Source: Cladorhizidae sp. MBARI D1340-BT2 (taxonomy: Eukaryota > Porifera > Demospongiae > Poecilosclerida > Cladorhizidae). From it: a DNA stretch of 64,000 bases. Positions 48,448-63,276 of this stretch are shown here, piece by piece (position 1 is the stretch's first letter; every line of letters starts with the position of its first letter). Position numbers and translations under genes: made by a program. The stretch is taken from the NCBI GenBank assembly GCA_028752905.1, contig JAQNBH010000002.1:22579059-22643058 (forward strand). Reading direction: 5' to 3'. A model generated the notes under the pieces. The model was given only the letters and a program-made list of their open reading frames with translations. It searched no databases and was not told where the DNA came from.

Positions 48448-51400
48448 AACATGTTTAGCATCAAGTAAGAGTACAATTCATAACTGCCCTAATTAACAAG
48501 ACCAAAGTCCCAGATTTTGTCAACTGATAGAGAAGGCCCTTATCTGCAACATGTGAACAGATTATCAATAAATGTAGTGGTTTTTCACTGGCAGGCCACC
48601 GCTTTGGCAACTGGAAAACGCCAGGAAAAATCACAAACCTTACCACTTCAAATCACCATAACTTGCTAATACTACTTAGAGTACTCAAAATTTTGGCACG
48701 TACAAAAGACAGATAATTAGAAGGGCTATTCGGTGATATAAAAATTATCTTTTTTGGGTAAAGTGTAGAAAAGTTATGAGCTTCACGGCAAAAAAACAAG
48801 ATTTTCGAGGGGAAAATGAGAAACATATAGACCAAATTAGGGCAAATATCAAGAACATGTTTAGCATCAAGTAAGAGTACAATTCATAACTGCCCTAATT
48901 AACAAGACCAAAGTCCCAGATTTTGTCAACTGATAGAGAAGGCCCTTATCTGCAACATGTGAACAGATTATCAATAAATGTAGTGGTTTTTCACTGGCAG
49001 GCCACCGCTTTGGCAACTGGAAAACGCCAGGAAAAATCACAAACCTTACCACTTCAAATCATCATAACTTCCTAATACTTAGAGTACTCAAAACTTTGGC
49101 ACGTACAAAAGACAGATAATTAGAAGGGCCATCCGGTGATATAAAAATTATCTTTTTGGGGTAAAGTGTAGAATAGTTATGAGCTTCACGGCAAAAAAAC
49201 AAGATTTTCGGGGGGAAAATGAGAAACATATAGACCAAATTAGGGCAAATATCAAGAACATGTTTAGCATCAAGTAAGAGTACAATTCATAACTGCCCTA
49301 ATTAACAAGACCAAAGTCCCAGATTTTGTCAACTGATAGAGAAGGCCCTTATCTGCAACATGTGAACAGATTATCAATAAATGTAGTGGTTTTTCACTGG
49401 CAGGCCACCGCTTTGGCAACTGGAAAACGCCAGGAAAAATCACAAACCTTACCACTTCAAATCACCATAACTTGCTAATACTTAGAGTACTCAAAATTTT
49501 GGCACGTACAAAAGACAGATAATTAGAAGGGCTATTCGGTGATATAAAAATTATCTTTTTTGGGTAAAGTGTAGAAAAGTTATGAGCTTCACGGCAAAAA
49601 AACAAGATTTTCGGGGGGGAAATGAGAAACATATAGACCAAATTAGGGCAAATATCAAGAACATGTTTAGCATCAAGTAAGAGTACAATTCATAACTGCC
49701 CTAATTAACAAGACCAAAGTCCCAGATTTTGTCAACTGATAGAGAAGGCCCTTATCTGCAACATGTGAACAGATTATCAATAAATGTAGTGGTTTTTCAC
49801 TGGCAGGCCACCGCTTTGGCAACTGGAAAACGCCAGGAAAAATCACAAACCTTACCACTTCAAATCATCATAACTTCCTAATACTTAGAGTACTCAAAAC
49901 TTTGGTACGTACAAAAGACAGATAATTAGAAGGGCCATCCGGTGATATAAAAATTATCTTTTTGGGGTAAAGTGTAGAATAGTTATGAGCTTCACGGCAA
50001 AAAAACAAGATTTTCGGGGGGAAAATGAGAAACATATAGACCCAATTAGGGCAAATATCAAGAACATGTTTAGCATCAAGTAAGAGTACAATTCATAACT
50101 GCCCTAATTAACAAGACCAAAGTCCCAGATTTTGTCAACTGATAGAGAAGGCCCTTATCTGCAACATGTGAACAGATTATCAATAAATGTAGTGGTTTTT
50201 CACTGGCAGGCCACCGCTTTGGCAACTGGAAAACGCCAGGAAAAATCCCAAACCTTACCACTTCAAATCACCATAACTTGCTAATACTTAGAGTACTCAA
50301 AATTTTGGCACGTACAAAAGACAGATAATTAGAAGAGCTATCCGGTGATATAAAAATTATCTTTTTTGGATAAAGTGTAGAAAAGTTATGAGCTTCACGG
50401 CAAAAAAACAAGATTTTCGGGGGGAAAATGAGAAACATATAGACCAAATTAGGGCAAATATCAAGATAGAGAACACATAATGAAACCTATCATTCGAATC
50501 ATATCAAGTCCATTACAGTAAAGTGTGCAGAATATTATGGATGTTTGATATCAACAGAGAGCACAGAGAGAGACCTATCTTAATAGCTATATATCAAGTT
50601 TATTCAGTGAAGTGTGGAGAATCTATTTAGCATCAAGAGAGAGCAGAGAGAAACCTATCTTGTGATTCTATCAAGTCCATTACTGTGAAGTATGTGGAAT
50701 ATACGGATGTTTGGTATCAAGAGAGAGAACAGAGAGAGGCCTACCTTTAGAGCTATATATCAAGTCTATTCAGTGAAGTGTGGAGAATCTATGAAGCTAA
50801 CATGTTTAGCTCAAGATAGAGAACACTGAGAGATACCTATCTTGCAAGTCCATTACAGTGAAGTGTGCAGAATATATGGATGTTTGGTATCAAGAGAGAG
50901 CACTTGGAGAGTCCTATCTTAATAGCTGTATAACAAGTCTATTCAGTGAAGTGTGGATAATCTACGAAGCTAACATGTTTAGCATCAAGTAAGAGTACAA
51001 TTCATAACTGCCCTAATTAACAAGACCAAAGTCCCAGATTTTGTCAACTGATAGAGAAGGCCCTTATCTGCAACATGTGAACAGATTATCAATAAATGTA
51101 GTGGTTTTTCACTGGCAGGCCACCGCTTTGGCAACTGGAAAACGCCAGGAAAAATCACAAACCTTACCACTTCAAATCATCATAACTTCCTAATACTTAG
51201 AGTACTCAAAACTTTGGCACGTACAAAAGACAGATAATTAGAAGGGCCATCCGGTGATATAAAAATTATCTTTTTGGGGTAAAGTGTAGAATAGTTATGA
51301 GCTTCACGGCAAAAAAACAAGATTTTCGGGGGGAAAATGAGAAACATATAGACCAAATTAGGGCAAATATCAAGAACATGTTTAGCATCAAGTAAGAGTA

Positions 51401-53895
51401 CAATTCATAACTGCCCTAATTAACAAGACCAAAGTCCCAGATTTTGTCAACTGATAGAGAAGGCCCTTATCTGCAACATGTGAACAGATTATCAATAAAT
51501 GTAGTGGTTTTTCACTGGCAGGCCACCGCTTTGGCAACTGGAAAACGCCAGGAAAAATCACAAACCTTACCACTTCAAATCATCATAACTTCCTAATACT
51601 TAGAGTACTCAAAACTTTGGTACGTACAAAAGACAGATAATTAGAAGGGCTATCCGGTGATATAAAAATTATCTTTTTGGAGTAAAGTGTAGAATAGTTA
51701 TGAGCTTCACGGCAAAAAAACAAGATTTTCGGGGGGGAAATGAGAAACATATAGACCAAATTAGGGCAAATATCAAGAACATGTTTAGCATCAAGTAAGA
51801 GTACAATTCATAACTGCCCTAATTAACAAGACCAAAGTCCCAGATATTGTCAACTGATAGAGAAGGCCCTTATCTGCAACATGTGAACAGATTATCAATA
51901 AATGTAGTGGTTTTTCACTGGCAGGCCACCGCTTTGGCAACTGGAAAACGCCAGGAAAAATCACAAACCTTACCACTTCAAATCACCATAACTTGCTAAT
52001 ACTTAGAGTACTCAAAATTTTGGCACGTACAAAAGACAGATAATTAGAAGGGCTATCCGGTGATATAAAAATTATCTTTTTTGGGTAAAGTGTAGAAAAG
52101 TTATGAGCTTCACGGCAAAAAAACAAGATTTTCGGGGGGAAAATGAGAAACATATAGACCAAATTAGGGCAAATATCAAGAACATGTTTAGTATCAAGTA
52201 AGAGTACAATTCATAACTGCCCTAATTAACAAGACCAAAGTCCCAGATTTTGTCAACTGATAGAGAAGGCCCTTATCTGCAACATGTGAACAGATTATCA
52301 ATAAATGTAGTGGTTTTTCACTGGCAGGCCACCGCTTTGGCAACTGGAAAACGCCAGGAAAAATCACAAACCTTACCACTTCAAATCACCATAACTTGCT
52401 AATACTTAGAGTACTCAAAATTTTGGCACGTACAAAAGACAGATAATTAGAAGGGCTATTCGGTGATATAAAAATTATCTTTTTTGGGTAAAGTGTAGAA
52501 AAGTTATGAGCTTCACGGCAAAAAAACAAGATTTTCGGGGGGGAAATGAGAAACATATAGACCAAATTAGGGCAAATATCAAGAACATGTTTAGCATCAA
52601 GTAAGAGTACAATTCATAACTGCCCTAATTAACAAGACCAAAGTCCCAGATTTTGTCAACTGATAGAGAAGGCCCTTATCTGCAACATGTGAACAGATTA
52701 TCAATAAATGTAGTGGTTTTTCACTGGCAGGCCACCGCTTTGGCAACTGGAAAACGCCAGGAAAAATCACAAACCTTACCACTTCAAATCATCATAACTT
52801 CCTAATACTTAGAGTACTCAAAACTTTGGTACGTACAAAAGACAGATAATTAGAAGGGCCATCCGGTGATATAAAAATTATCTTTTTGGGGTAAAGTGTA
52901 GAATAGTTATGAGCTTCACGGCAAAAAAACAAGATTTTCGGGGGGAAAATGAGAAACATATAGACCCAATTAGGGCAAATATCAAGAACATGTTTAGCAT
53001 CAAGTAAGAGTACAATTCATAACTGCCCTAATTAACAAGACCAAAGTCCCAGATTTTGTCAACTGATAGAGAAGGCCCTTATCTGCAACATGTGAACAGA
53101 TTATCAATAAATGTAGTGGTTTTTCACTGGCAGGCCACCGCTTTGGCAACTGGAAAACGCCAGGAAAAATCCCAAACCTTACCACTTCAAATCACCATAA
53201 CTTGCTAATACTTAGAGTACTCAAAATTTTGGCACGTACAAAAGACAGATAATTAGAAGAGCTATCCGGTGATATAAAAATTATCTTTTTTGGATAAAGT
53301 GTAGAAAAGTTATGAGCTTCACGGAAAAAAAACAAGATTTTCGGGGGGGAAATGAGAAACATATAGACCAAATTAGGGCAAATATCAAGATAGAGAACAC
53401 ATAATGAAACCTATCATTCGAATCATATCAAGTCCATTACAGTAAAGTGTGCAGAATATTATGGATGTTTGATATCAACAGAGAGCACAGAGAGAGACCT
53501 ATCTTAATAGCTATATATCAAGTTTATTCAGTGAAGTGTGGAGAATCTATTTAGCATCAAGAGAGAGCAGAGAGAAACCTATCTTGTGATTCTATCAAGT
53601 CCATTACTGTGAAGTATGTGGAATATACGGATGTTTGGTATCAAGAGAGAGAACAGAGAGAGGCCTACCTTTAGAGCTATATATCAAGTCTATTCAGTGA
53701 AGTGTGGAGAATCTATGAAGCTAACATGTTTAGCTCAAGATAGAGAACACTGAGAGATACCTATCTTGCAAGTCCATTACAGTGAAGTGTGCAGAATATA
53801 TGGATGTTTGGTATCAAGAGAGAGCACTTGGAGAGTCCTATCTTAATAGCTGTATAACAAGTCTATTCAGTGAAGTGTGGATAATCTACGAAGCT
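48448..53895. repeat. Short-unit-rich block SSSS-L-SSSSS-L
   Basis: Units start at 48448 (406 bp), 48854, 49257, 49660 (S), 50063 (L), 50972, 51375, 51778, 52181, 52584 (S) and 52987 (L). The 406-bp unit has a 3-bp duplication (AATACTACTTAGAG). The L units at 50063 and 52987 share GGATAAAG. They follow S units that share TTTGGTACG and AGACCCAATT, showing that this junction was copied. Confidence 0.88.
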
Positions 53896-56800
53896 AACAT
53901 GTTTAGCATCAAGTAAGAGTACAATTCATAACTGCCCTAATTAACAAGACCAAAGTACCAGATTTTGTCAACTGATAGAGAAGGCCCTTATCTGCAACAT
54001 GTGAACAGATTATCAATAAATGTAGTGGTTTTTCACTGGCAGGCCACCGCTTTGGCAACTGGAAAACGCCAGGAAAAATCACAAACCTTACCACTTCAAA
54101 TCACCATAACTTGCTAATACTTAGAGTACTCAAAATTTTGGCACGTACAAAAGACAGATAATTAGAAGGGCTATTCGGTGATATAAAAATTATCTTTTTT
54201 GGGTAAAGTGTAGAAAAGTTATGAGCTTCACGGCAAAAAAACAAGATTTTCGGGGGGAAAATGAGAAACATATAGACCAAATTAGGGCAAATATCAAGAA
54301 CATGTTTAGCATCAAGTAAGAGTACAATTCATAACTGCCCTAATTAACAAGACCAAAGTCCCAGATTTTGTCAACTGATAGAGAAGGCCCTTATCTGCAA
54401 CATGTGAACAGATTATCAATAAATGTAGTGGTTTTTCACTGGCAGGCCACCGCTTTGGCAACTGGAAAACGCCAGGAAAAATCACAAACCTTACCACTTC
54501 AAATCATCATAACTTCCTAATACTTAGAGTACTCAAAACTTTGGCACGTACAAAAGACAGATAATTAGAAGGGCCATCCGGTGATATAAAAATTATCTTT
54601 TTGGGGTAAAGTGTAGAATAGTTATGAGCTTCACGGCAAAAAAACAAGATTTTCGGGGGGGAAATGAGAAACATATAGACCAAATTAGGGCAAATATCAA
54701 GAACATGTTTAGCATCAAGTAAGAGTACAATTCATAACTGCCCTAATTAACAAGACCAAAGTCCCAGATTTTGTCAACTGATAGAGAAGGCCCTTATCTG
54801 CAACATGTGAACAGATTATCAATAAATGTAGTGGTTTTTCACTGGCAGGCCACCGCTTTGGCAACTGGAAAACGCCAGGAAAAATCACAAACCTTACCAC
54901 TTCAAATCATCATAACTTCCTAATACTTAGAGTACTCAAAACTTTGGCACGTACAAAAGACAGATAATTAGAAGGGCTATCCGGTGATATAAAAATTATC
55001 TTTTTGGAGTAAAGTGTAGAATAGTTATGAGCTTCACGGCAAAAAAACAAGATTTTCGGGGGGGAAATGAGAAACATATAGACCAAATTAGGGCAAATAT
55101 CAAGAACATGTTTAGCATCAAGTAAGAGTACAATTCATAACTGCCCTAATTAACAAGACCAAAGTCCCAGATATTGTCAACTGATAGAGAAGGCCCTTAT
55201 CTGCAACATGTGAACAGATTATCAATAAATGTAGTGGTTTTTCACTGGCAGGCCACCGCTTTGGCAACTGGAAAACGCCAGGAAAAATCCCAAACCTTAC
55301 CACTTTAAATCACCATAACTTGCTAATACTTAGAGTACTCAAAATTTTGGCACGTACAAAAGACAGATAATTAGAAGAGCTATCCGTTGATATAAAAATT
55401 ATCTTTTTTGGGTAAAGTATAAAAAAGTTATGAGCTTCACGGCAAAAAAACAAGATTTTCGGGGGGAAAATGAGAAACATATAGACCAAATTAGGGCAAA
55501 TATCAAGATAGAGAACACATAATGAAACCTATCATTCGAATCATATCAAGTCCATTACAGTAAAGTGTGCAGAATATTATGGATGTTTGATATCAACAGA
55601 GAGCACAGAGAGAGACCTATCTTAATAGCTATATATCAAGTTTATTCAGTGAAGTGTGGAGAATCTATTTAGCATCAAGAGAGAGCAGAGAGAAACCTAT
55701 CTTGTGATTCTATCAAGTCCATTACTGTGAAGTATGTGGAATATACAGATGTTTGGTATCAAGAGAGAGAACAGAGAGAGGCCAACCTTTAGAGCTATAT
55801 ATCAAGTCTATTCAGTGAAGTGTGGAGAATCTATGAAGCTAACATGTTTAGCTCAAGATAGAGAACACTGAGAGATACCTATCTTGCAAGTCCATTACAG
55901 TGAAGTGTGCAGAATATATGGATGTTTGATATCAAGAGAGAGCACTTGGAGAGTCCTATCTTAATAGCTGTATAACAAGTCTATTCAGTGAAGTGTGGAT
56001 AATCTACGAAGCTAACATGTTTAGCATCAAGTAAGAGTACAATTCATAACTGCCCTAATTAACAAGACCAAAGTCCCAGATTTTGTCAACTGATAGAGAA
56101 GGCCCTTATCTGCAACATGTGAACAGATTATCAATAAATGTAGTGGTTTTTCACTGGCAGGCCACCGCTTTGGCAACTGGAAAACGCCAGGAAAAATCAC
56201 AAACCTTACCACTTCAAATCACCATAACTTGCTAATACTTAGAGTACTCAAAATTTTGGCACGTACAAAAGACAGATAATTAGAAGGGCTATTCGGTGAT
56301 ATAAAAATTATCTTTTTGGAGTAAAGTGTAGAATAGTTATGAGCTTCACGGCAAAAAAACAAGATTTTCGGGGGGGAAATGAGAAACATATAGACCAAAT
56401 TAGGGCAAATATCAAGAACATGTTTAGCATCAAGTAAGAGTACAATTCATAACTGCCCTAATTAACAAGACCAAAGTCCCAGATATTGTCAACTGATAGA
56501 GAAGGCCCTTATCTGCAACATGTGAACAGATTATCAATAAATGTAGTGGTTTTTCACTGGCAGGCCACCGCTTTGGCAACTGGAAAACGCCAGGAAAAAT
56601 CCCAAACCTTACCACTTTAAATCACCATAACTTGCTAATACTTAGAGTACTCAAAATTTTGGCATGTACAAAAGACAGATAATTAGAAGAGCTATCCGTT
56701 GATATAAAAATTATCTTTTTGGGGTAAAGTGTAGAATAGTTATGAGCTTCACGGCAAAAAAACAAGATTTTCGGGGGGGAAATGAGAAACATATAGACCA

Positions 56801-58131
56801 AATTAGGGCAAATATCAAGAACATGTTTAGCATCAAGTAAGAGTACAATTCATAACTGCCCTAATTAACAAGACCAAAGTCCCAGATTTTGTCAACTGAT
56901 AGAGAAGGCCCTTATCTGCAACATGTGAACAGATTATCAATAAATGTAGTGGTTTTTCACTGGCAGGCCACCGCTTTGGCAACTGGAAAACGCCAGGAAA
57001 AATCACAAACCTTACCACTTCAAATCATCATAACTTCCTAATACTTAGAGTACTCAAAACTTTGGCACGTACAAAAGACAGATAATTAGAAGGGCTATCC
57101 GGTGATATAAAAATTATCTTTGTGGAGTAAAGTGTAGAATAGTTATGAGCTTCACGGCAAAAAAACAAGATTTTCGGGGGGGAAATGAGAAACATATAGA
57201 CCAAATTAGGGCAAATATCAAGAACATGTTTAGCATCAAGTAAGAGTACAATTCATAACTGCCCTAATTAACAAGACCAAAGTCCCAGATTTTGTCAACT
57301 GATAGAGAAGGCCCTTATCTGCAACATGTGAACAGATTATCAATAAATGTAGTGGTTTTTCACTGGCAGGCCACCGCTTTGGCAACTGGAAAACGCCAGG
57401 AAAAATCCCAAACCTTACCACTTCAAATCACCATAACTTGCTAATACTTCGAGTACTCAAAATTTTGGCACGTACAAAAGACAGATAATTAGAAGAGCTA
57501 TCCGGTGATATAAAAATTATCTTTTTTGGGTAAAGTGTAGAAAAGTTATGAGCTTCACGGCAAAAAAACAAGATTTTCGGGGGGAAAATGAGAAACATAT
57601 AGACCAAATTAGGGCAAATATCAAGATAGAGAACACATAATGAAACCTATCATTCGAATCATATCAAGTCCATTACAGTAAAGTGTGCAGAATATTATGG
57701 ATGTTTGATATCAACAGAGAGCACAGAGAGAGACCTATCTTAATAGCTATATATCAAGTTTATTCAGTGAAGTGTGGAGAATCTATTTAGCATCAAGAGA
57801 GAGCAGAGAGAAACCTATCTTGTGATTCTATCAAGTCCATTACTGTGAAGTATGCGGAATATACGGATGTTTGGTATCAAGAGAGAGAACAGAGAGAGGC
57901 CTACCTTTAGAGCTATATATCAAGTCTATTCAGTGAAGTGTGGAGAATCTATGAAGCTAACATGTTTAGCTCAAGATAGAGAACACTGAGAGATACCTAT
58001 CTTGCAAGTCCATTACAGTGAAGTGTGCAGAATATATGGATGTTTGGTATCAAGAGAGAGCACTTGGAGAGTCCTATCTTAATAGCTGTATAACAAGTCT
58101 ATTCAGTGAAGTGTGGATAATCTACGAAGCT
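53896..58131. repeat. Higher-order repeat S-S-S-L (2,118 bp), two copies
   Basis: Units start at 53896, 54299, 54702, 55105 (L), then 56014, 56417, 56820 and 57223 (L). Both halves are exactly 2,118 bp by unit starts. The register is not perfect in sequence: the unusual CCGTTGATAT and AGATATTGTC marks sit in the L at 55105 but in the second S (56417) of the next copy. Exchange has therefore reshuffled units. Confidence 0.85.
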
Positions 58132-61100
58132 AACATGTTTAGCATCAAGTAAGAGTACAATTCATAACTGCCCTAATTAACAAGACCAAAGTCCCAGATT
58201 TTGTCAACTGATAGAGAAGGCCCTTATCTGCAACATGTGAACAGATTATCAATAAATGTAGTGGTTTTTCACTGGCAGGCCACCGCTTTGGCAACTGGAA
58301 AACGCCAGGAAAAATCACAAACCTTACCACTTCAAATCATCATAACTTCCTAATACTTAGAGTACTCAAAACTTTGGTACGTACAAAAGACAGATAATTA
58401 GAAGGGCTATCCGGTGATATAAAAATTATCTTTTTGGGGTAAAGTGTAGAATAGTTATGAGCTTCACGGCAAAAAAACAAGATTTTCGGGGGGGAAATGA
58501 GAAACATATAGACCAAATTAGGGCAAATATCAAGAACATGTTTAGCATCAAGTAAGAGTACAATTCATAACTGCCCTAATTAACCAAGACCAAAGTCCCA
58601 GATTTTGTCAACTGATAGAGAAGGCCCTTATCTGCAACATGTGAACAGATTATCAATAAATGTAGTGGTTTTTCACTGGCAGGCCACCGCTTTGGCAACT
58701 GGAAAACGCCAGGAAAAATCACAAACCTTACCACTTCAAATCACCATAACTTGCTAATACTTAGAGTACTCAAAATTTTGGCACGTACAAAAGACAGATA
58801 ATTAGAAGGGCTATTCAGTGATATAAAAATTATCTTTTTTGGGTAAAGTGTAAAAAAGTTATGAGCTTCACGGCAAAAAACAAGATTTTCGGGGGGAAAA
58901 TGAGAAACATATAGACCAAATTAGGGCAAATATCAAGAACATGTTTAGCATCAAGTAAGAGTACAATTCATAACTGCCCTAATTAACAAGACCAAAGTCC
59001 CAGATTTTGTCAACTGATAGAGAAGGCCCTTATCTGCAACATGTGAACAGATTATCAATAAATGTAGTGGTTTTTCACTGGCAGGCCACCGCTTTGGCAA
59101 CTGGAAAACGCCAGGAAAAATCCCAAACCTTACCACTTCAAATCACCATAACTTGCTAATACTTAGAGTACTCAAAAATTTGGCACGTACAAAAGACAGA
59201 TAATTAGAAGAGCTATCCGGTGATATAAAAATTATCTTTTTTGGATAAAGTGTAGAAAAGTTATGAGCTTCACGGCAAAAAAACAAGATTTTCGGGGGGA
59301 AAATGAGAAACATATAGACCAAATTAGGGCAAATATCAAGATAGAGAACACATAATGAAACCTATCATTCGAATCATATCAAGTCCATTACAGTAAAGTG
59401 TGCAGAATATTATGGATGTTTGATATCAACAGAGAGCACAGAGAGAGACCTATCTTAATAGCTATATATCAAGTTTATTCAGTGAAGTGTGGAGAATCTA
59501 TTTAGCATCAAGAGAGAGCAGAGAGAAACCTATCTTGTGATTCTATCAAGTCCATTACTGTGAAGTATGCGGAATATACGGATGTTTGGTATCAAGAGAG
59601 AGAACAGAGAGAGGCCTACCTTTAGAGCTATATATCAAGTCTATTCAGTGAAGTGTGGAGAATCTATGAAGCTAACATGTTTAGCTCAAGATAGAGAACA
59701 CTGAGAGATACCTATCTTGCAAGTCCATTACAGTGAAGTGTGCAGAATATATGGATGTTTGGTATCAAGAGAGAGCACTTGGAGAGTCCTATCTTAATAG
59801 CTGTATAACAAGTCTATTCAGTGAAGTGTGGATAATCTACGAAGCTAACATGTTTAGCATCAAGTAAGAGTACAATTCATAACTGCCCTAATTAACAAGA
59901 CCAAAGTCCCAGATTTTGTCAACTGATAGAGAAGGCCCTTATCTGCAACATGTGAACAGATTATCAATAAATGTAGTGGTTTTTCACTGGCAGGCCACCG
60001 CTTTGGCAACTGGAAAACGCCAGGAAAAATCACAAACCTGACCACTTCAAATCATCATAACTTCCTAATACTTAGAGTACTCAAAACTTTGGCACGTACA
60101 AAAGACAGATAATTAGAAGGGCTATCCGGTGATATAAAAATTATCTTTTTGGGGTAAAGTGTAGAATAGTTATGAGCTTCACGGCAAAAAAACAAGATTT
60201 TCGGGGGGGAAATGAGAAACATATAGACCAAATTAGGGCAAATATCAAGAACATGTTTAGCATCAAGTAAGAGTACAATTCATAACTGCCCTAATTAACC
60301 AAGACCAAAGTCCCAGATTTTGTCAACTGATAGAGAAGGCCCTTATCTGCAACATGTGAACAGATTATCAATAAATGTAGTGGTTTTTCACTGGCAGGCC
60401 ACCGCTTTGGCAACTGGAAAACGCCAGGAAAAATCACAAACCTTACCACTTCAAATCACCATAACTTGCTAATACTTAGAGTACTCAAAATTTTGGCACG
60501 TACAAAAGACAGATAATTAGAAGGGCTATTCAGTGATATAAAAATTATCTTTTTTGGGTAAAGTGTAAAAAAGTTATGAGCTTCACGGCAAAAAACAAGA
60601 TTTTCGGGGGGAAAATGAGAAACATATAGACCAAATTAGGGCAAATATCAAGAACATGTTTAGCATCAAGTAAGAGTACAATTCATAACTGCCCTAATTA
60701 ACAAGACCAAAGTCCCAGATTTTGTCAACTGATAGAGAAGGCCCTTATCTGCAACATGTGAACAGATTATCAATAAATGTAGTGGTTTTTCACTGGCAGG
60801 CCACCGCTTTGGCAACTGGAAAACGCCAGGAAAAATCCCAAACCTTACCACTTCAAATCACCATAACTTGCTAATACTTAGAGTACTCAAAATTTTGGCA
60901 CGTACAAAAGACAGATAATTAGAAGAGCTATCCGGTGATATAAAAATTATCTTTTTTGGATAAAGTGTAGAAAAGTTATGAGCTTCACGGCAAAAAAACA
61001 AGATTTTCGGGGGGAAAATGAGAAACATATAGACCAAATTAGGGCAAATATCAAGATAGAGAACACATAATGAAACCTATCATTCGAATCATATCAAGTC

Positions 61101-63276
61101 CATTACAGTAAAGTGTGCAGAATATTATGGATGTTTGATATCAACAGAGAGCACAGAGAGAGACCTATCTTAATAGCTATATATCAAGTTTATTCAGTGA
61201 AGTGTGGAGAATCTATTTAGCATCAAGAGAGAGCAGAGAGAAACCTATCTTGTGATTCTATCAAGTCCATTACTGTGAAGTATGTGGAATATACGGATGT
61301 TTGGTATCAAGAGAGAGAACAGAGAGAGGCCTACCTTTAGAGCTATATATCAAGTCTATTCAGTGAAGTGTGGAGAATCTATGAAGCTAACATGTTTAGC
61401 TCAAGATAGAGAACACTGAGAGATACCTATCTTGCAAGTCCATTACAGTGAAGTGTGCAGAATATATGGATGTTTGGTATCAAGAGAGAGCACTTGGAGA
61501 GTCCTATCTTAATAGCTGTATAACAAGTCTATTCAGTGAAGTGTGGATAATCTACGAAGCTAACATGTTTAGCATCAAGTAAGAGTACAATTCATAACTG
61601 CCCTAATTAACAAGACCAAAGTCCCAGATTTTGTCAACTGATAGAGAAGGCCCTTATCTGCAACATGTGAACAGATTATCAATAAATGTAGTGGTTTTTC
61701 ACTGGCAGGCCACCGCTTTGGCAACTGGAAAACGCCAGGAAAAATCACAAACCTTACCACTTCAAATCACCATAACTTGCTAATACTTAGAGTACTCAAA
61801 ATTTTGGCACGTACAAAAGACAGATAATTAGAAGGGCTATTCGGTGATATAAAAATTATCTCTTTTGGGTAAAGTGTAGAAAAGTTATGAGCTTCACGGC
61901 AAAAAAACAAGATTTTCGGGGGGAAAATGAGAAACATATAGACCAAATTAGGGCAAATATCAAGAACATGTTTAGCATCAAGTAAGAGTACAATTCATAA
62001 CTGCCCTAATTAACAAGACCAAAGTCCCAGATTTTGTCAACTGATAGAGAAGGCCCTTATCTGCAACATGTGAACAGATTATCAATAAATGTAGTGGTTT
62101 TTCACTGGCAGGCCACCGCTTTGGCAACTGGAAAACGCCAGGAAAAATCACAAACCTTACCACTTCAAATCATCATAACTTCCTAATACTTAGAGTACTC
62201 AAAACTTTGGCACGTACAAAAGACAGATAATTAGAAGGGCTATCCGGTGATATAAAAATTATCTTTTTGGAGTAAAGTGTAGAATAGTTATGAGCTTCAC
62301 GGCAAAAAAACAAGATTTTCGGGGGGGAAATGAGAAACATATAGACCAAATTAGGGCAAATATCAAGAACATGTTTAGCATCAAGTAAGAGTACAATTCA
62401 TAACTGCCCTAATTAACAAGACCAAAGTCCCAGATTTTGTCAACTGATAGAGAAGGCCCTTATCTGCAACATGTGAACAGATTATCAATAAATGTAGTGG
62501 TTTTTCACTGGCAGGCCACCACTTTGGCAACTGGAAAACGCCAGGAAAAATCCCAAACCTTACCACTTTAAATCACCATAACTTGCTAATACTTAGAGTA
62601 CTCAAAATTTTGGCACGTACAAAAGACAGATAATTAGAAGAGCTATCCGTTGATATAAAAATTATCTTTTTTGGGTAAAGTATAAAAAAGTTATGAGCTT
62701 CACGGCAAAAAAACAAGATTTTCGGGGGGAAAATGAGAAACATATAGACCAAATTAGGGCAAATATCAAGATAGAGAACACATAATGAAACCTATCATTC
62801 GAATCATATCAAGTCCATTACAGTAAAGTGTGCAGAATATTATGGATGTTTGATATCAACAGAGAGCACAGAGAGAGACCTATCTTAATAGCTATATATC
62901 AAGTTTATTCAGTGAAGTGTGGAGAATCTATTTAGCATCAAGAGAGAGCAGAGAGAAACCTATCTTGTGATTCTATCAAGTCCATTACTGTGAAGTATGT
63001 GGAATATACAGATGTTTGGTATCAAGAGAGAGAACAGAGAGAGGCCAACCTTTAGAGCTATATATCAAGTCTATTCAGTGAAGTGTGGAGAATCTATGAA
63101 GCTAACATGTTTAGCTCAAGATAGAGAACACTGAGAGATACCTATCTTGCAAGTCCATTACAGTGAAGTGTGCAGAATATATGGATGTTTGATATCAAGA
63201 GAGAGCACTTGGAGAGTCCTATCTTAATAGCTGTATAACAAGTCTATTCAGTGAAGTGTGGATAATCTACGAAGCT
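58132..63276. repeat. Higher-order repeat S-S-L (1,715 bp), three copies
   Basis: Copies start at 58132, 59847 and 61562, each 1,715 bp. The S units at 58535 and 60250 share a private inserted C (TTAACCAAGACC), CTATTCAGTG and a six-A run. The following L units share GGATAAAG. The third copy has the same unit order but different variants: its L at 62368 matches the L at 55105. Confidence 0.9.
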
